DNA of 64,000 bases from an uncultured Acetatifactor sp. (lineage in GTDB: Bacteria; Bacillota; Clostridia; Lachnospirales; Lachnospiraceae). The stretch spans positions 1 through 64,000 of the forward strand of contig CAJUFI010000006.1 of NCBI GenBank assembly GCA_910585665.1. Reading direction: 5' to 3'. Every line of letters begins with the position of its first letter. The first letter of the stretch is position 1. A program made the position numbers and the translations under genes. The notes beneath the pieces were generated by a model. That model did no database searches. It had not been told where the DNA came from and saw nothing but the letters and a program-made list of their open reading frames with translations. Shown here in pieces: positions 1-9,500 of this stretch.

Positions 1-70
1 TTTTAATTATACTTCATTAGCCACTCCCGTTACAACTCTATTATAGCACTTCAACGAACCGGATTGGCGG

Positions 71-238
71 ATGTTGAACCGGATTGCTGATATCATGAAT
101 AATGTTGTGAACGGATGGGAAAAAAGCGGTATGCGCCGTTTTGGGGGTAAGTTGGGTAGGCAAAAATGCTATGTCAAGATAAAGCCGCCAGATGGTTTTG
201 TCCAAATAAATATGGATGATGACTTGCCATTTGATTAA
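71..238 (+). CDS. Small phage protein, possibly the 3' part of a larger gene
   Basis: Frame of 55 residues closed upstream by a stop at 44-46. It contains basic and aromatic residues and ends in an acidic-hydrophobic tail, DDDLPFD. Such tails resemble the C-terminal tip of single-strand DNA-binding proteins, but no OB-fold is visible in so short a protein. Only a weak GGCGG precedes the ATG. It may be a remnant of a prophage replication gene; function is not assigned. Confidence 0.35.
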   Translation: MLNRIADIMNNVVNGWEKSGMRRFGGKLGRQKCYVKIKPPDGFVQINMDDDLPFD

Positions 239-241
239 CTA

Positions 242-428
242 CGTTGCCACATGGTTCCACATCGTTGCCGCTTTCGTTGCCAGAAAAAGCCAGTGTTTAT
301 CAGTGTTTTATGGTAGTGGCGTCGATGGCAACGACAGAATAGCAAAAAGTAACTTTTATCAAATAAGCCAGTAAAAAGGCTGAAATTAATATATAGGAAA
401 GTGCGTTGCCATCGTTGCCACGTTACCA
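242..428. repeat. Cluster of CGTTGCCA octamers upstream of the prophage early genes
   Basis: CGTTGCCA or a one-base variant occurs in direct orientation at 242, 263, 275, 404, 413 and 421, and in inverse orientation at 326. The spacing is irregular. The cluster fills the gap between two small phage genes, so it could be an operator or replication-type iteron set; no function is demonstrated. Confidence 0.5.
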
Positions 429-450
429 CCCTATAGGAAAGGAGAGCAGA

Positions 451-654
451 ATGGAAGCAGTAAATCATGAAGAGCAGCTTGCCCGGATAGCGGATGCACT
501 GGAGGGCATCAACAGCAACTTGGACAGCATCAGCAGCTTCCTGTCAGAAATCAGCGTCAGCCTGTACAGCCTGGACAAGACCCTGGACGGATGCACCTGC
601 ACGAACGGGAGGAGCCATTTCCTGTGCATCACGGGGAATGTCAGTACAGATTAG
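451..654 (+). CDS. Small hypothetical prophage protein
   Basis: 67 residues, with ATG at 451 preceded by a strong AGGAAAGGAG site. An upstream in-frame ATG (406) lacks a ribosome site. The first 50 residues are amphipathic and probably helical, with regular Leu/Ile spacing, and a short CTC motif follows. It lies 12 bp before the next gene in the same early operon. No family recognised. Confidence 0.6.
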   Translation: MEAVNHEEQLARIADALEGINSNLDSISSFLSEISVSLYSLDKTLDGCTCTNGRSHFLCITGNVSTD

Positions 655-666
655 GAAGGAGGGTAT

Positions 667-945
667 ATGAGCAGAAAGACAGAAGTAGTTAAAGAAATGC
701 AGAAAGTTTCCGCGGATATTGAGCGCATTGAAAGGGAACTGGAATTTTTAAGGGATGTGGATGTGAAGTATGTTGACAGCATTCAGCTTGATTATATCAT
801 CCCGGACAAGCCGCCTAAAAAAGTTCTGTTTCCGACACCGAACGGTAAAGGGGCAAAGTCAACCGTTGAGTTTATCATCGGAGCATACGAGGACATGCTT
901 GCTATATGGAACGAACTTCTGGACGAACTTGCAAAGAAACTTTAA
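667..945 (+). CDS. Hypothetical prophage protein with N-terminal coiled coil
   Basis: 92 residues behind AGGAAGGAGG. Residues 1-35 are highly charged with heptad-like hydrophobics, so a short coiled coil is likely; the middle carries a PDKPPKK segment. It is followed directly by the peptidase gene. No known family recognised. Confidence 0.6.
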   Translation: MSRKTEVVKEMQKVSADIERIERELEFLRDVDVKYVDSIQLDYIIPDKPPKKVLFPTPNGKGAKSTVEFIIGAYEDMLAIWNELLDELAKKL

Positions 946-1054
946 AATGCCCCCGGATAGCGCCAACTATCAAGGGGCAAGCACAGCCGGAGCTGCTACA
1001 CAAACCACTTACATAGTAGCATATTTTCCGGCAGAAAGGGAAGAGGAAAATGTT

Positions 1055-1492
1055 ATGGGTAAAGAAGTTTTTGAAAAGCTGATGAATCTTATCGGCAGCA
1101 TGGGAGGGGCAGTCACATTCCTTTCCGTGGAATCACATGCGAAAGGGCTGCTGGCAACGGAGACAGTGGAGTATACGGCAGAGGAAATGGAAAAGCTGAT
1201 GCACCTGGCAGAAGAAAACAATGTCGTTGTCAGTTTTGTCCCGTTTTGCGCAAACGATGGTATGTTATCCTACAAACGTGCGGAGGGCAGAATCGGCATC
1301 AGGATTGGAATGTCTTTTGATGAATATGTTTACAACATTGCCCACGAGCTGGCACACTATTTCCTACATTACGACAAAGGTGACATCATCACCAGTGAAA
1401 AGAATGATGAATATGAGAAACAGGCCGACCGAGGGGCAAGGATGCTTCTGGCGGCGTTATCAGTAGGGCAGAAAGGCGGTGCTGCGGAATGA
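1055..1492 (+). CDS. ImmA/IrrE-family metallopeptidase
   Basis: About 145 residues from the ATG at 1055, which has an AAGAGG site upstream. Another in-frame ATG at 947 has no clear ribosome site. The zinc-peptidase signature HELAH lies at about residue 98, followed by a downstream acidic helix (NDEYEKQADRGARMLL) of the sort that supplies the third zinc ligand. In phages and integrative elements this family cleaves or inactivates the element repressor to trigger induction. No full partner repressor is adjacent, only the broken HTH gene 1 kb downstream. Confidence 0.8.
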   Translation: MGKEVFEKLMNLIGSMGGAVTFLSVESHAKGLLATETVEYTAEEMEKLMHLAEENNVVVSFVPFCANDGMLSYKRAEGRIGIRIGMSFDEYVYNIAHELAHYFLHYDKGDIITSEKNDEYEKQADRGARMLLAALSVGQKGGAAE

Positions 1493-1836
1493 GGTTAGGG
1501 ATTCTGAACAAGAAGCTTGGTGTCTTCGCTATCGAGGGACTGGGAGACCTGGGCGGCATCCAGGAGCAGAAAATCGTGTCACAGATGCCAGAGGGCGCAA
1601 AGCTTGATGACCTTGCCTTCTTCTACATGAAGGACAGGGACTGGATAGTCGTCAACAAGAGCCATAGGCTGTATGAGTATTATGCGCAGATTATCCAGGA
1701 CTATCTTGAACTGTCCGAGGAGGGTAGGAAGCAGGCAGCCGAACAGGCTCCAATGGAAGAGGTAGTGGATGCATTGCGGATTCTGGACGGCGTAATCTGG
1801 AGGAGGAAGCAGATGCACGCCAGAGGAGTTTGCTAA
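1489..1836 (+). CDS. Hypothetical prophage protein, C-terminus probably frameshifted
   Basis: 115 residues; the start overlaps the stop of the peptidase gene (ATGA), indicating coupled translation. No recognised domain. From about 1811 the +1 frame reads a coding-like acidic tail (CTPEEFAKVPEYEQL...) that runs to a stop at 1882, so the annotated end may come from a single-base indel near the AGGAAGCAG stretch. If so, the ancestral product was about 130 residues. Confidence 0.6.
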   Translation: MRLGILNKKLGVFAIEGLGDLGGIQEQKIVSQMPEGAKLDDLAFFYMKDRDWIVVNKSHRLYEYYAQIIQDYLELSEEGRKQAAEQAPMEEVVDALRILDGVIWRRKQMHARGVC

Positions 1837-1893
1837 GGTGCCGGAGTATGAGCAGTTGACGATTGAGAGTATCGGGAAGTAGGAGGGATAGAT

Positions 1894-2115
1894 ATGGAAT
1901 CAATCAAGAAGTATGTGGAAAGATTTTTCACCAAAACAAGAAAAAACAAAGAATACGGTTTGTCGTTTGATGAAATGGAACAGAGCATGAAAGAAGTGTT
2001 CGCCGTCCATGACGCTAACGGAGCGTTTAAAGTAGTTGCAACGCTTTTCGATTTTGGCTATGCCAAAGGCTACCGGGCGGCAATGGCGGAGATGAAGAAA
2101 GGCGGTGCGGCATGA
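1894..2115 (+). CDS. Small hypothetical prophage protein
   Basis: 73 residues behind AGGAGGGATAG. A basic N-terminal helix is followed by a compact helical region ending in GYAKGYRAAMAEMKKGG. The stop overlaps the next ATG (ATGA). Function unknown. Confidence 0.65.
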   Translation: MESIKKYVERFFTKTRKNKEYGLSFDEMEQSMKEVFAVHDANGAFKVVATLFDFGYAKGYRAAMAEMKKGGAA

Positions 2116-2282
2116 ACATGGAAATAGATGAAGTCATCCTGAAAAGCGCAATGAGCCGGAAACAGCCAATGACAGATGAGCGGTTGAAATTCCTCTGTTA
2201 CTTTATTGCCGGGCTGATTGGAGAGGTGTTCGGCTTCATACTTGTACTGATAATTATTTTGGCAATGGCCGGGATAATATAG
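2112..2282 (+). CDS. Small single-pass membrane protein (prophage)
   Basis: 56 residues, translationally coupled to the previous gene by ATGA overlap. A charged N-terminal half is followed by one strong hydrophobic segment (about residues 30-55, rich in Ile/Leu/Val/Phe) ending at the C-terminus. The tail-anchored shape is clear; the role is unknown. Confidence 0.55.
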   Translation: MNMEIDEVILKSAMSRKQPMTDERLKFLCYFIAGLIGEVFGFILVLIIILAMAGII

Positions 2283-2296
2283 ATGGAGGTGGTGAT

Positions 2297-2571
2297 ATGC
2301 CGAGATTGGCATTGAGCATGGAGCAGAAAAAAGGAATAAGGTCAAAGACCTGACGGCGTGGATTGATGGCCGGATGCACAGCATGGGCCTGAAACAGAAA
2401 GACATAGCAAAGGCTCTGAATATCTCTCAGGAGGCATTTTCTATCCGGCTGAATCCTAAGACATATGAGAAGAACAAACGGGCAGACCCCTTTAAGTACG
2501 GCGATTTGTTGGTACTATTTAAGTTTCTGGATGCCACAGACGAGGAAATTCTACGGCTTCTGCGATTATAA
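2297..2571 (+). pseudogene. Prophage helix-turn-helix protein split by a -1 frameshift at an A6G run
   Basis: The ATG at 2297 (behind GGAGGTGG) reads MPRLALSMEQKK and then stops at 2351. The -1 frame continues from the A run (2327-2332) into a complete HTH-like region (GLKQKDIAKALNISQEAFS) and ends at 2571. Reading through the shift gives one protein of about 91 residues. This may be a mutation in a decaying prophage or slippage on AAAAAAG; the sequence cannot decide. XRE-like DNA binding is the likely ancestral role. Confidence 0.6.
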
Positions 2572-2583
2572 GGAGGTGATATT

Positions 2584-2682
2584 GTGTATTGGCATGGTCT
2601 TGTTGACGGAGCACTTGCAGTAATCATACTGGAGATGATTGCCTTGATAGTATTCGTAGTACGGTCAAGGAAAGGCAAGTGA
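2584..2682 (+). CDS. 32-residue membrane peptide (prophage)
   Basis: GTG start at 2584 with an ideal AAGGAGGTGAT site. One hydrophobic span (about residues 8-26) is followed by a basic tail RSRKGK. It is directly followed by a terminator-like hairpin. Holin-like size and topology, but too short to assign. Confidence 0.45.
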   Translation: MYWHGLVDGALAVIILEMIALIVFVVRSRKGK

Positions 2683-2687
2683 TTGAT

Positions 2688-2724
2688 GAGGGAGGGGCGG
2701 CTTTGGTTGCCGCCTTTCCCTCTT
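2688..2724 (+). terminator. GC-rich hairpin ending the early prophage operon
   Basis: Inverted repeat with GAGGGA/TCCCTC outer and GGCGGC/GCCGCC inner arms, followed by only a short T-containing run. It lies between the 32-residue peptide gene and the terminase genes. Confidence 0.5.
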
Positions 2725-2806
2725 CAAGATGCTGTAACAATGGTACAAAATATTTTGGGATTCATGGTACCATAGAAGAAAGAAAAGCAGCAAGGAGGTG
2801 GCGCTG

Positions 2807-3166
2807 GTGGCGAGAATCGCGATGGAGGAGTGGGAAGATAAGGACAGCCTGTTTCTGCTGGAGTCCTGGGCGCGTGACGGATTGACGGAAGCTCAGATAG
2901 CGGGGAACATCGGCATCAGTGCCAGGACGCTCCTGAACTGGAGGAAGAGGAGCATTCCGATTTTTCTTGCCCTAAAAAAGGGAAAAGAGGTGGCTGATTT
3001 TCAGATAGAGAATGCCCTGTTCAAGAGTGCGCTCGATGGAAACGTGACGGCGCAGATATTCTGGCTTAAGAACCGGAGGCCTGACAAGTGGCGCGATAGA
3101 CAGGAGTCGAAAGTGGACTTGACAGAAGCGGTGAGGATTATCGACAGCATTGGAGACGGTGATTGA
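2807..3166 (+). CDS. Phage terminase small subunit
   Basis: About 119 residues. The GTG at 2807 is 8 nt from AAGGAGG; an upstream GTG at 2798 overlaps that site and is unlikely. Residues 20-45 form a helix-turn-helix (LTEAQIAGNIGISARTLLNW) and the C-terminal half has the helical FKSALDGNVTAQIFWLKNRRPDKW pattern seen in small terminases. It recognises the packaging site and loads the large subunit, whose gene overlaps its end. Confidence 0.8.
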   Translation: MARIAMEEWEDKDSLFLLESWARDGLTEAQIAGNIGISARTLLNWRKRSIPIFLALKKGKEVADFQIENALFKSALDGNVTAQIFWLKNRRPDKWRDRQESKVDLTEAVRIIDSIGDGD

Positions 3167-4394
3167 TTTTGGGAAACTGGTGGCCCCGGCATACTATCCG
3201 GTGCACCAGGACATTGTGAAAGGCAGGCATACATATTATGACCTTTTCGGAGGGCGCGGAGGGCTGAAGTCCTCGTTCATATCGCTGGAGATTGTCCTCG
3301 GGATGATGAGGGATGCACAGGCAAATGCCGCGATATTCCGGAAGTATGGGGTGACGCTCCGGGAATCGGTCTATGAGCAGATATTGTGGGCGATTGATGA
3401 ACTGGGCGTGCCGCATCTATGGGAGACGAATGTCAGCCCAATGCAGTGCGTCTATCGCCCTACTGGACAGAAGATTGTATTCCGGGGGTTGGACAAGGCG
3501 AAGAAAACGAAGTCCATCAAGGCATCCCATGGATATTTCAAGTATCTGTGGTTCGAGGAGCTGGACGAATTTGCGGGGCCCGAGGAGATCCGGACAGTCC
3601 AGCAGTCCGTGCTCCGTGGCGGAGATAAGTTCGTGGTATTCAAGAGCTTCAATCCGCCGATCAGCATGAACAGCTGGGCGAACGTGTACGTAAATGAGCC
3701 GAGGGATGACAGCTACCGCCACAGGAGCGATTATAGAGACGCACCGGCAGAATGGCTTGGCCAGCAGTTCATAGATGACGCGGAGCACTTAAGGAAGACC
3801 AACGAAAGGGCGTATCGGCATGAATATCTTGGCGAGGCGGTAGGGACAGGCAGCGAAGTGTTCGAGTTCCTGGAGGTGCGCGCCATCACTGATGAAGAGA
3901 TACAGCGGTTTGACCGCATCTATCAAGGGATCGACTTCGGATGGTATCCTGACCCGATGGCATTCATCCGCAGCCATTATAACCCGAAGCATGAGAAGAT
4001 ATATCTGCTGGATGAATATGTCGGGAACAAGATAAGCAACGAACAGCTGGCAGAGGAGATTGAGCGCAGGAAGTACCATTACCAGTTCGAGACGATATGT
4101 GACTCTGCGGAGCCGAAGTCTATAAGCAATCTGAGGAATATGGGTGTCTGGGCGAGGGCGGCATATAAGCGGCCAGGGAGCGTTGAATATGGGATGAAAT
4201 GGCTGCAGCGCCGAACCATCGTCATAGACCCGGAAAGGACGCCACAGGCCTATAAGGAGATTACCCAGTACGAATATGAGCGGGACAAGGAGGGGAACCT
4301 GTTTTCCGGGTACCCCGACAAGAACAACCATTGCATAGACGCTCTCAGGTACAGCCTACAGAGGGCAATGAATTCTTGGGAGTCGAAAGCATAG
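3159..4394 (+). CDS. Phage terminase large subunit (PBSX/XtmB type)
   Basis: About 411 residues from the GTG at 3159 (alternative TTG at 3150), overlapping the small subunit end. The Walker A-like motif GGRGGLKSS lies near residue 31 and the Walker B-like YLWFEELDEF near 130. The nuclease half has DFGWYPDPMAF and, near the C-terminus, NNHCIDALRYSL, supplying acidic metal ligands. It is the packaging ATPase-nuclease. Length and motifs are near normal, so this gene may be intact even though the portal and capsid genes that should follow are missing. Confidence 0.88.
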   Translation: MIDFGKLVAPAYYPVHQDIVKGRHTYYDLFGGRGGLKSSFISLEIVLGMMRDAQANAAIFRKYGVTLRESVYEQILWAIDELGVPHLWETNVSPMQCVYRPTGQKIVFRGLDKAKKTKSIKASHGYFKYLWFEELDEFAGPEEIRTVQQSVLRGGDKFVVFKSFNPPISMNSWANVYVNEPRDDSYRHRSDYRDAPAEWLGQQFIDDAEHLRKTNERAYRHEYLGEAVGTGSEVFEFLEVRAITDEEIQRFDRIYQGIDFGWYPDPMAFIRSHYNPKHEKIYLLDEYVGNKISNEQLAEEIERRKYHYQFETICDSAEPKSISNLRNMGVWARAAYKRPGSVEYGMKWLQRRTIVIDPERTPQAYKEITQYEYERDKEGNLFSGYPDKNNHCIDALRYSLQRAMNSWESKA

Positions 4395-4406
4395 GAAGGA
4401 GAAGCT

Positions 4407-4796
4407 ATGGATTATCTGAAAGTGCACTGTTTTCATTGCAAGGGAAAATTCGAGTTATATAGTCGAGACATGGACTATGAGGAAAAGCCGCCCATGTGCC
4501 CGCACTGCCTGGCAAGAATGGATAAGACGCAGTGGGAAAGGCTGATAAATGCTTACTACACATTTTGCGAGGTCAACAAGGATTTTAGGAAATACCATCA
4601 AGACCGCGGCGAACCATTGTTCCAGGTGGAGCTCAGGAACCATTATGTGGAGCCGGGAAGAATCGTCCTGGACGATGGTTCCAGGCGGCAGACGGACGCC
4701 GGGAAGAGCCGGGAAGATATCTTGAAAGATATGGAGACGCTGGCAGATATCGTAAGGCATCCTGTCCCGAATCGGAACATTGAGGACTATGAATAA
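4407..4796 (+). CDS. Phage-associated zinc-ribbon protein
   Basis: 129 residues, GGAAGGAG site. The N-terminus has two CxxC pairs (CFHC at about residue 8 and CPHC at about 31), a zinc ribbon. The remainder is charged and helical. It sits where a portal gene would normally follow the large terminase. Function unknown. Confidence 0.65.
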   Translation: MDYLKVHCFHCKGKFELYSRDMDYEEKPPMCPHCLARMDKTQWERLINAYYTFCEVNKDFRKYHQDRGEPLFQVELRNHYVEPGRIVLDDGSRRQTDAGKSREDILKDMETLADIVRHPVPNRNIEDYE

Positions 4797-4823
4797 ACGA
4801 AACCATAAGGAGGACATTTCATC

Positions 4824-5585
4824 ATGAAGAGAACGACAACTGAGTATTACAAAATGGCGGTTAAAGGGGCGGAGAGCGCGAGGGATGCTATCAGCCGGGC
4901 AGAGGCGGCTTATGAGCATGGCTGTGAGGTGGCGAAAGGGGCTTATGAAGCTGACCTTTTGGGAGAGAAAGGCTATCAGGACAGGTTAAAGGAACTGGAA
5001 ACAGAGCGTGACGCACGGATAGAAAATAGTCTGTCCAGGATTCTGGCCGTGGCTGATGAATATGATTCAGAGATGGCAGAACTTGGCAAGCTGGACGGCA
5101 GCAGGATTGATGATGGTGTGATGAAGCTGCTGAACAGCGGATTGCAGTTGACCAATGAGGATTGGCAGGAGCTGGCAAATGCTCACAAGGATAACCATGT
5201 CATGACACGGATTCTCCGGGAGCGGTATAACGCAAGCCGGCCGCAGGAAGAAGGGGCAGGCGTCACAATAGTGCGGTTCGGGCAGAGTCCGGCAGACAGG
5301 TCAGAAGTATTCAGTAAGTTTGTAAGGACTGTCTATCATGCCTGTAAATCCGGTGCACGTCCATCATTGTCTGGGGGCGGAAGGTTGAAGACGGTGACCG
5401 ACTACTATAATTTTATTGCGCAAGATTCGCTTGCGGATATGCAGCCTTATGGGGATGAAAGTTTTGACAACCTTGACAAAGACTTCCCAGTGGAAACAGA
5501 AAACGGCAAAGTGGCTAATGTGGCGGGCAAGAACACCGACTTTACCCCAGGGAATTTTAGCTTTAACTTTACCCCGGTGAGATAA
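4824..5585 (+). CDS. Hypothetical prophage protein, coiled-coil N-terminus
   Basis: 253 residues behind AAGGAGG. Residues 1-85 are almost continuously helical and Ala/Glu rich, and the C-terminal third ends in aromatic FSFNFTPV. No capsid or portal signature was found. The position between terminase and tail genes suggests a structural or accessory role, which is inference only. Confidence 0.55.
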   Translation: MKRTTTEYYKMAVKGAESARDAISRAEAAYEHGCEVAKGAYEADLLGEKGYQDRLKELETERDARIENSLSRILAVADEYDSEMAELGKLDGSRIDDGVMKLLNSGLQLTNEDWQELANAHKDNHVMTRILRERYNASRPQEEGAGVTIVRFGQSPADRSEVFSKFVRTVYHACKSGARPSLSGGGRLKTVTDYYNFIAQDSLADMQPYGDESFDNLDKDFPVETENGKVANVAGKNTDFTPGNFSFNFTPVR

Positions 5586-5621
5586 AACCTTAATGGGAAT
5601 ATTTTTGAGGAGGATAGGGAA

Positions 5622-6095
5622 ATGGGAATGACAATGGAAGCACAGGAAGCAAGGAAAAACTACTGGAGACAGTACAGGAGCCAGAACCGCGAAAGAATCA
5701 ATGCCCAAAGGCGAGCCTGGGGGGCCCGGAACCGGGATAAGGTTAAGGAGTACCAGCAGAAGTACTGGGAGCGGAAAGCGGCAGCGGGAAACGTCCGTCT
5801 GCCATGGTCAGCATATGGCATCACAGAGGAGCGGTATCAGGAGCTGCTGGAGGCGGCCCGGTCTGGGGAGCATGACGCGGAAGTCCTATCTGCTGCGCTC
5901 AAGGCTGACAGGCTGTCCGCTGGGCATATCATCCTGTCAGTGATGGAAGGGACTTCCTATGAGCACTTGGAATTCAATGAAAAGCTGGGGCGGTGCCCGG
6001 TCGGAAGGACAAACTTCTATGGGCTGCGGCGGTTGTTCTTCCATTATCTGGATGAGGCGCTGAATGGCGCTCAGGAGGCGGAGCGGCATGAATGA
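5622..6095 (+). CDS. Hypothetical prophage protein with basic N-terminus
   Basis: 157 residues behind GAGGAGG. The first 50 residues are strongly Arg/Gln/Tyr rich (repeated NR-, YRSQ-like helix), suggesting nucleic-acid contact, followed by an acidic helical domain. The end overlaps the next gene start by a few bases. No named family recognised. Confidence 0.55.
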   Translation: MGMTMEAQEARKNYWRQYRSQNRERINAQRRAWGARNRDKVKEYQQKYWERKAAAGNVRLPWSAYGITEERYQELLEAARSGEHDAEVLSAALKADRLSAGHIILSVMEGTSYEHLEFNEKLGRCPVGRTNFYGLRRLFFHYLDEALNGAQEAERHE

Positions 6096-6357
6096 CTTGC
6101 AGAAGATGGCGCTGGAGAAAGCGATAGACGAGCAGTTCGCTGAGCGCATGGACTGGATCAATGAAGCGATTTTCAAGGGGTGCCTGGATACGGACAGTGC
6201 GGAGAAGATTTATACGCAAATGATTGTTAATGGAATCAATATCGCCACAAAGATGGCTGGGGCATTGGCCTTCGATTTGTTGGAAGAAGTCGGGGTTTGG
6301 GTGCCGTATAGCGAGGATGAGATTAGGAAGCGGATTTTTTCCATTGTGAAAGAGTAG
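6088..6357 (+). CDS. Hypothetical prophage protein before the tape measure gene
   Basis: 89 residues; the ATG at 6088 overlaps the upstream stop and follows GGAGGCGGAG. All-helical composition. In siphophages the small genes before the tape measure often encode tail assembly chaperones, and this position would fit, but no sequence signature confirms it. Confidence 0.5.
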   Translation: MNDLQKMALEKAIDEQFAERMDWINEAIFKGCLDTDSAEKIYTQMIVNGINIATKMAGALAFDLLEEVGVWVPYSEDEIRKRIFSIVKE

Positions 6358-6521
6358 TCAGTTGTTTTCTGGAAAACGCAGTAAGCGCCATAATCCTTTT
6401 CATGTCTTATGGCAAGCAAAAAGAATAGCAGACCGGCTGATAACAGGATTCAGTCGCTAACCTGAAAAAGCTACAGGCAGATTTGCAAAGGCATCTCTGC
6501 TTATGTGGAGGTGTCTTTTTT

Positions 6522-9500
6522 ATGGCGCAGTATGATGGAACAATCAGGATAAACACGAAAATCGATACAAAAGGGTTGAACAAAGGGGAGTCGTTAATAA
6601 AGGGTTCTTTTGACCGCATCGGGAGCGCGGCGAAGAAGCTGGCCGCTACGATTGCCGCTGCTTTCGCCGTAGGGAAAATCATTGAGTTCGGGAAAGCCGC
6701 CATACAGGCCGCCGCCGACTTCGAGGCGATGGAAGCGCAGTTCTCCCAGGTATTCGGGGACATGGAGTCAGTTGCCAGCAAGAGCCTGTCCCAGATAGCG
6801 AAGCAGGCCGGAATCACTGAGGAGCGTATGAAGTCCAGCTATACAAAGATAGCGGCATTTGCGAAGACGACTGGGATGGATGCGGCAGGCTCCATCGACT
6901 TGGCGAACCGTGCCATGGTCGCAGTGGCAGACAGCGCGGCATTCTATGACCGCTCCCTTGAAGATGTGACGGAATCCCTCCAGTCATTCCTGAAAGGGAA
7001 CTACGAGAACGATGCGGCATTAGGGCTTTCGGCAACGGAATTCACAAGGAATGCGGCCGCAAATAAGCTGTATGGCAAATCGTTCATTGAGCTTTCAGAA
7101 GCGCAGAAGCAGCTGACCCTTTTGCAGATGGTCGAGGACGCGAACCGGCTGTCCGGGGCGCTGGGGCAGGCGGCCAGGGAAGCCGACACATGGACGAACC
7201 AGACAGGGAACCTGAACCAGGCGCTGGCGAACCTAAAGGCGAACCTGGGGAAGTTCATCCTTCCGGTGGCGATACAGGCGGTCAAAATGGTGACGAACGT
7301 CATAAACGCAATCAATGCCATGATATCCAAGCTATATGCAGCGGCCAGCGCATTCCGGTCGTTCAGCAGCCTGCTCACCGGGAACCAGGCATCTGCCGGG
7401 GCCGGTGTCCAGGGGGCTGGCCTGGGGACGACTGCGGAGGACTACAGCGGAGCGGCTGCAGCCGCGGACAGCCTGGCGGAATCAACGGAGGGCGTGGCAG
7501 ATGCCACAAAGGACGCGAAGAAAGCGGCAGAAGCATACCTTTCCCCTCTTGACGAAATCAACAAGCTGGGGAAGGAGGAGGCATCCGCAGGCTCCGGGGC
7601 GGGCGCGGGCGGAATCGATGCGTCTGGCGGAGTCGACTTCGGGAGCCTGGCGGGAGGGGACACGGTCATAGACGAGATTGACAGAAAGGCCCAGGCGCTA
7701 ATGGAGACTTTGGCTGGCCTTATAAAGCCCTTCAAGGATGCATGGGAATCGGAGGGCGCGTCAACGGTCGAAGCAGTCCGGTTCGCGTTTGGAAGCCTGG
7801 GGGAATTGGCCAGGAGCGTAGGAAAGAGCTTTTACGAAGTCTGGACGAACGGGACAGGGACGCAGACGCTGGAATTGATTCTCCAAATCGCGCAGAACGT
7901 GCTGGATACGATAGGGAACGTAGCTGACAGGCTGAACGAGGCATGGAACGCCAATGATGTCGGAACGTCCATAATACAGGGCATATTCGATATCTATAAT
8001 ACGATTTTGGGAACCGTGGAGCGCATAACCGGAGCGACTGCTGAGTGGGCGGGGGAGCTGGACTTCACCCCATTGCTGGAGTCGATTAACGGCCTGCTGG
8101 AATCCATGCAGCCATTGACGGAAAATATCGGGGATGGCCTTGCGTGGTTTTATGAGAACGTCTTGCTCCCAATAGCCGGATGGGCGATAGAGGATGCCGT
8201 CCCGGCATTCCTGGACATGCTTTCCGCAGCGATAGGGACGGTAAATGAAGTGATAGAAGCACTTAAGCCGTTGGGGGCATGGCTGTGGGACGAATTCTTA
8301 CAACCGCTTGGAGAATGGGCTGGGGAAGCGGTCATATCTGCAATGGAAACGATTACCGATTTGCTGCAAAAGTTTGGCGACTGGGTGTCAGAGAACCAGG
8401 AGACTATACAGGGATTTGCAATCACATTGGGAGTCCTTTTTTCGGCTTCTATGGCTGCAAAAATATTAAGCGCAGCAGCATCCCTAGGTGAGTATATCAT
8501 CAATGCTGGAGGGCTTGTTGCCGCACTAAAGGCGACTACAGCTTCTTTGGTTGCCAACACAGCTGCTTGGTTTTCGAACATTGCCGCCAAAATAGCGGAC
8601 AAGGCTGAGACGCTAGCAATCATTGGGCTCTATGCGAAAGACTTTATTGTAAACCTGGCCAAAGGTACGGCTGCCCTCGTTAAGCAGGCTGCCCAGTTTG
8701 CCATTAATACAGCAGCTAAAATAGCTGATACCGCGGCGCAGGTGGCAATGACAGCAGCAACCGTTGCCTGGAATGCAGCATGTGCACTTGCAACTGCGGC
8801 AACAACAGCATTTGGTGCAGCTGTGGCTTTCCTGACATCGCCAATAGGCATCGCGATTGCCGCAGTAGCAGCCCTTATCGCCATCGGTATTCTTGTATAC
8901 AAGAACTGGGACACCATAAAGGAAAAGGCAATAGAGATATGGGGGGCAATCCGCGACTGGTTCAAGAAAACGATAGAGAAGATTAAGGAATTCTTCTCTG
9001 GTTTATGGAAAGGGATAAAGGAGACCTTTGCGAATGTCGGCAGCTGGTTCAAGGAAAAGTTCGAAGGAGCAGTCACTGGGATAAAAAATGCATTCTCATC
9101 TGTCGGTGATTTCTTCTCAGGTGTCTGGAAAGGGATAAAGGATGCATTCGGGAACATAGCCGGATGGTTCAAGGACAAGTTCTCCGCGGCATGGGAAGCC
9201 GTGAAGAATGTATTTTCCAAGGGCGGGAAAATCTTTGATGGCATCAAGGACGGAATCCTGAACGGGCTGAAGTCAGTAATCAATTGCATCATTGATGGAA
9301 TCAACAAGGTGATTTCGATACCTTTCAAGGGCCTGAACACGGCACTGGAAGGGATAAAGTCCGTGAGCATAGCGGGATTCAAGCCGTTCGATTGGCTTCC
9401 AACGATAGATGTACCTCAGATTCCCCGGCTGGCCACCGGAGCAGTCATCCCAGCGAACAAAGAGTTCCTGGCCGTCCTGGGAGACCAGAAACATGGGACA

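Noticed and set aside
770..1054. Upstream extension of the ImmA/IrrE gene
   Set aside because: It overlaps the preceding gene and no ribosome site supports starts before 1055.
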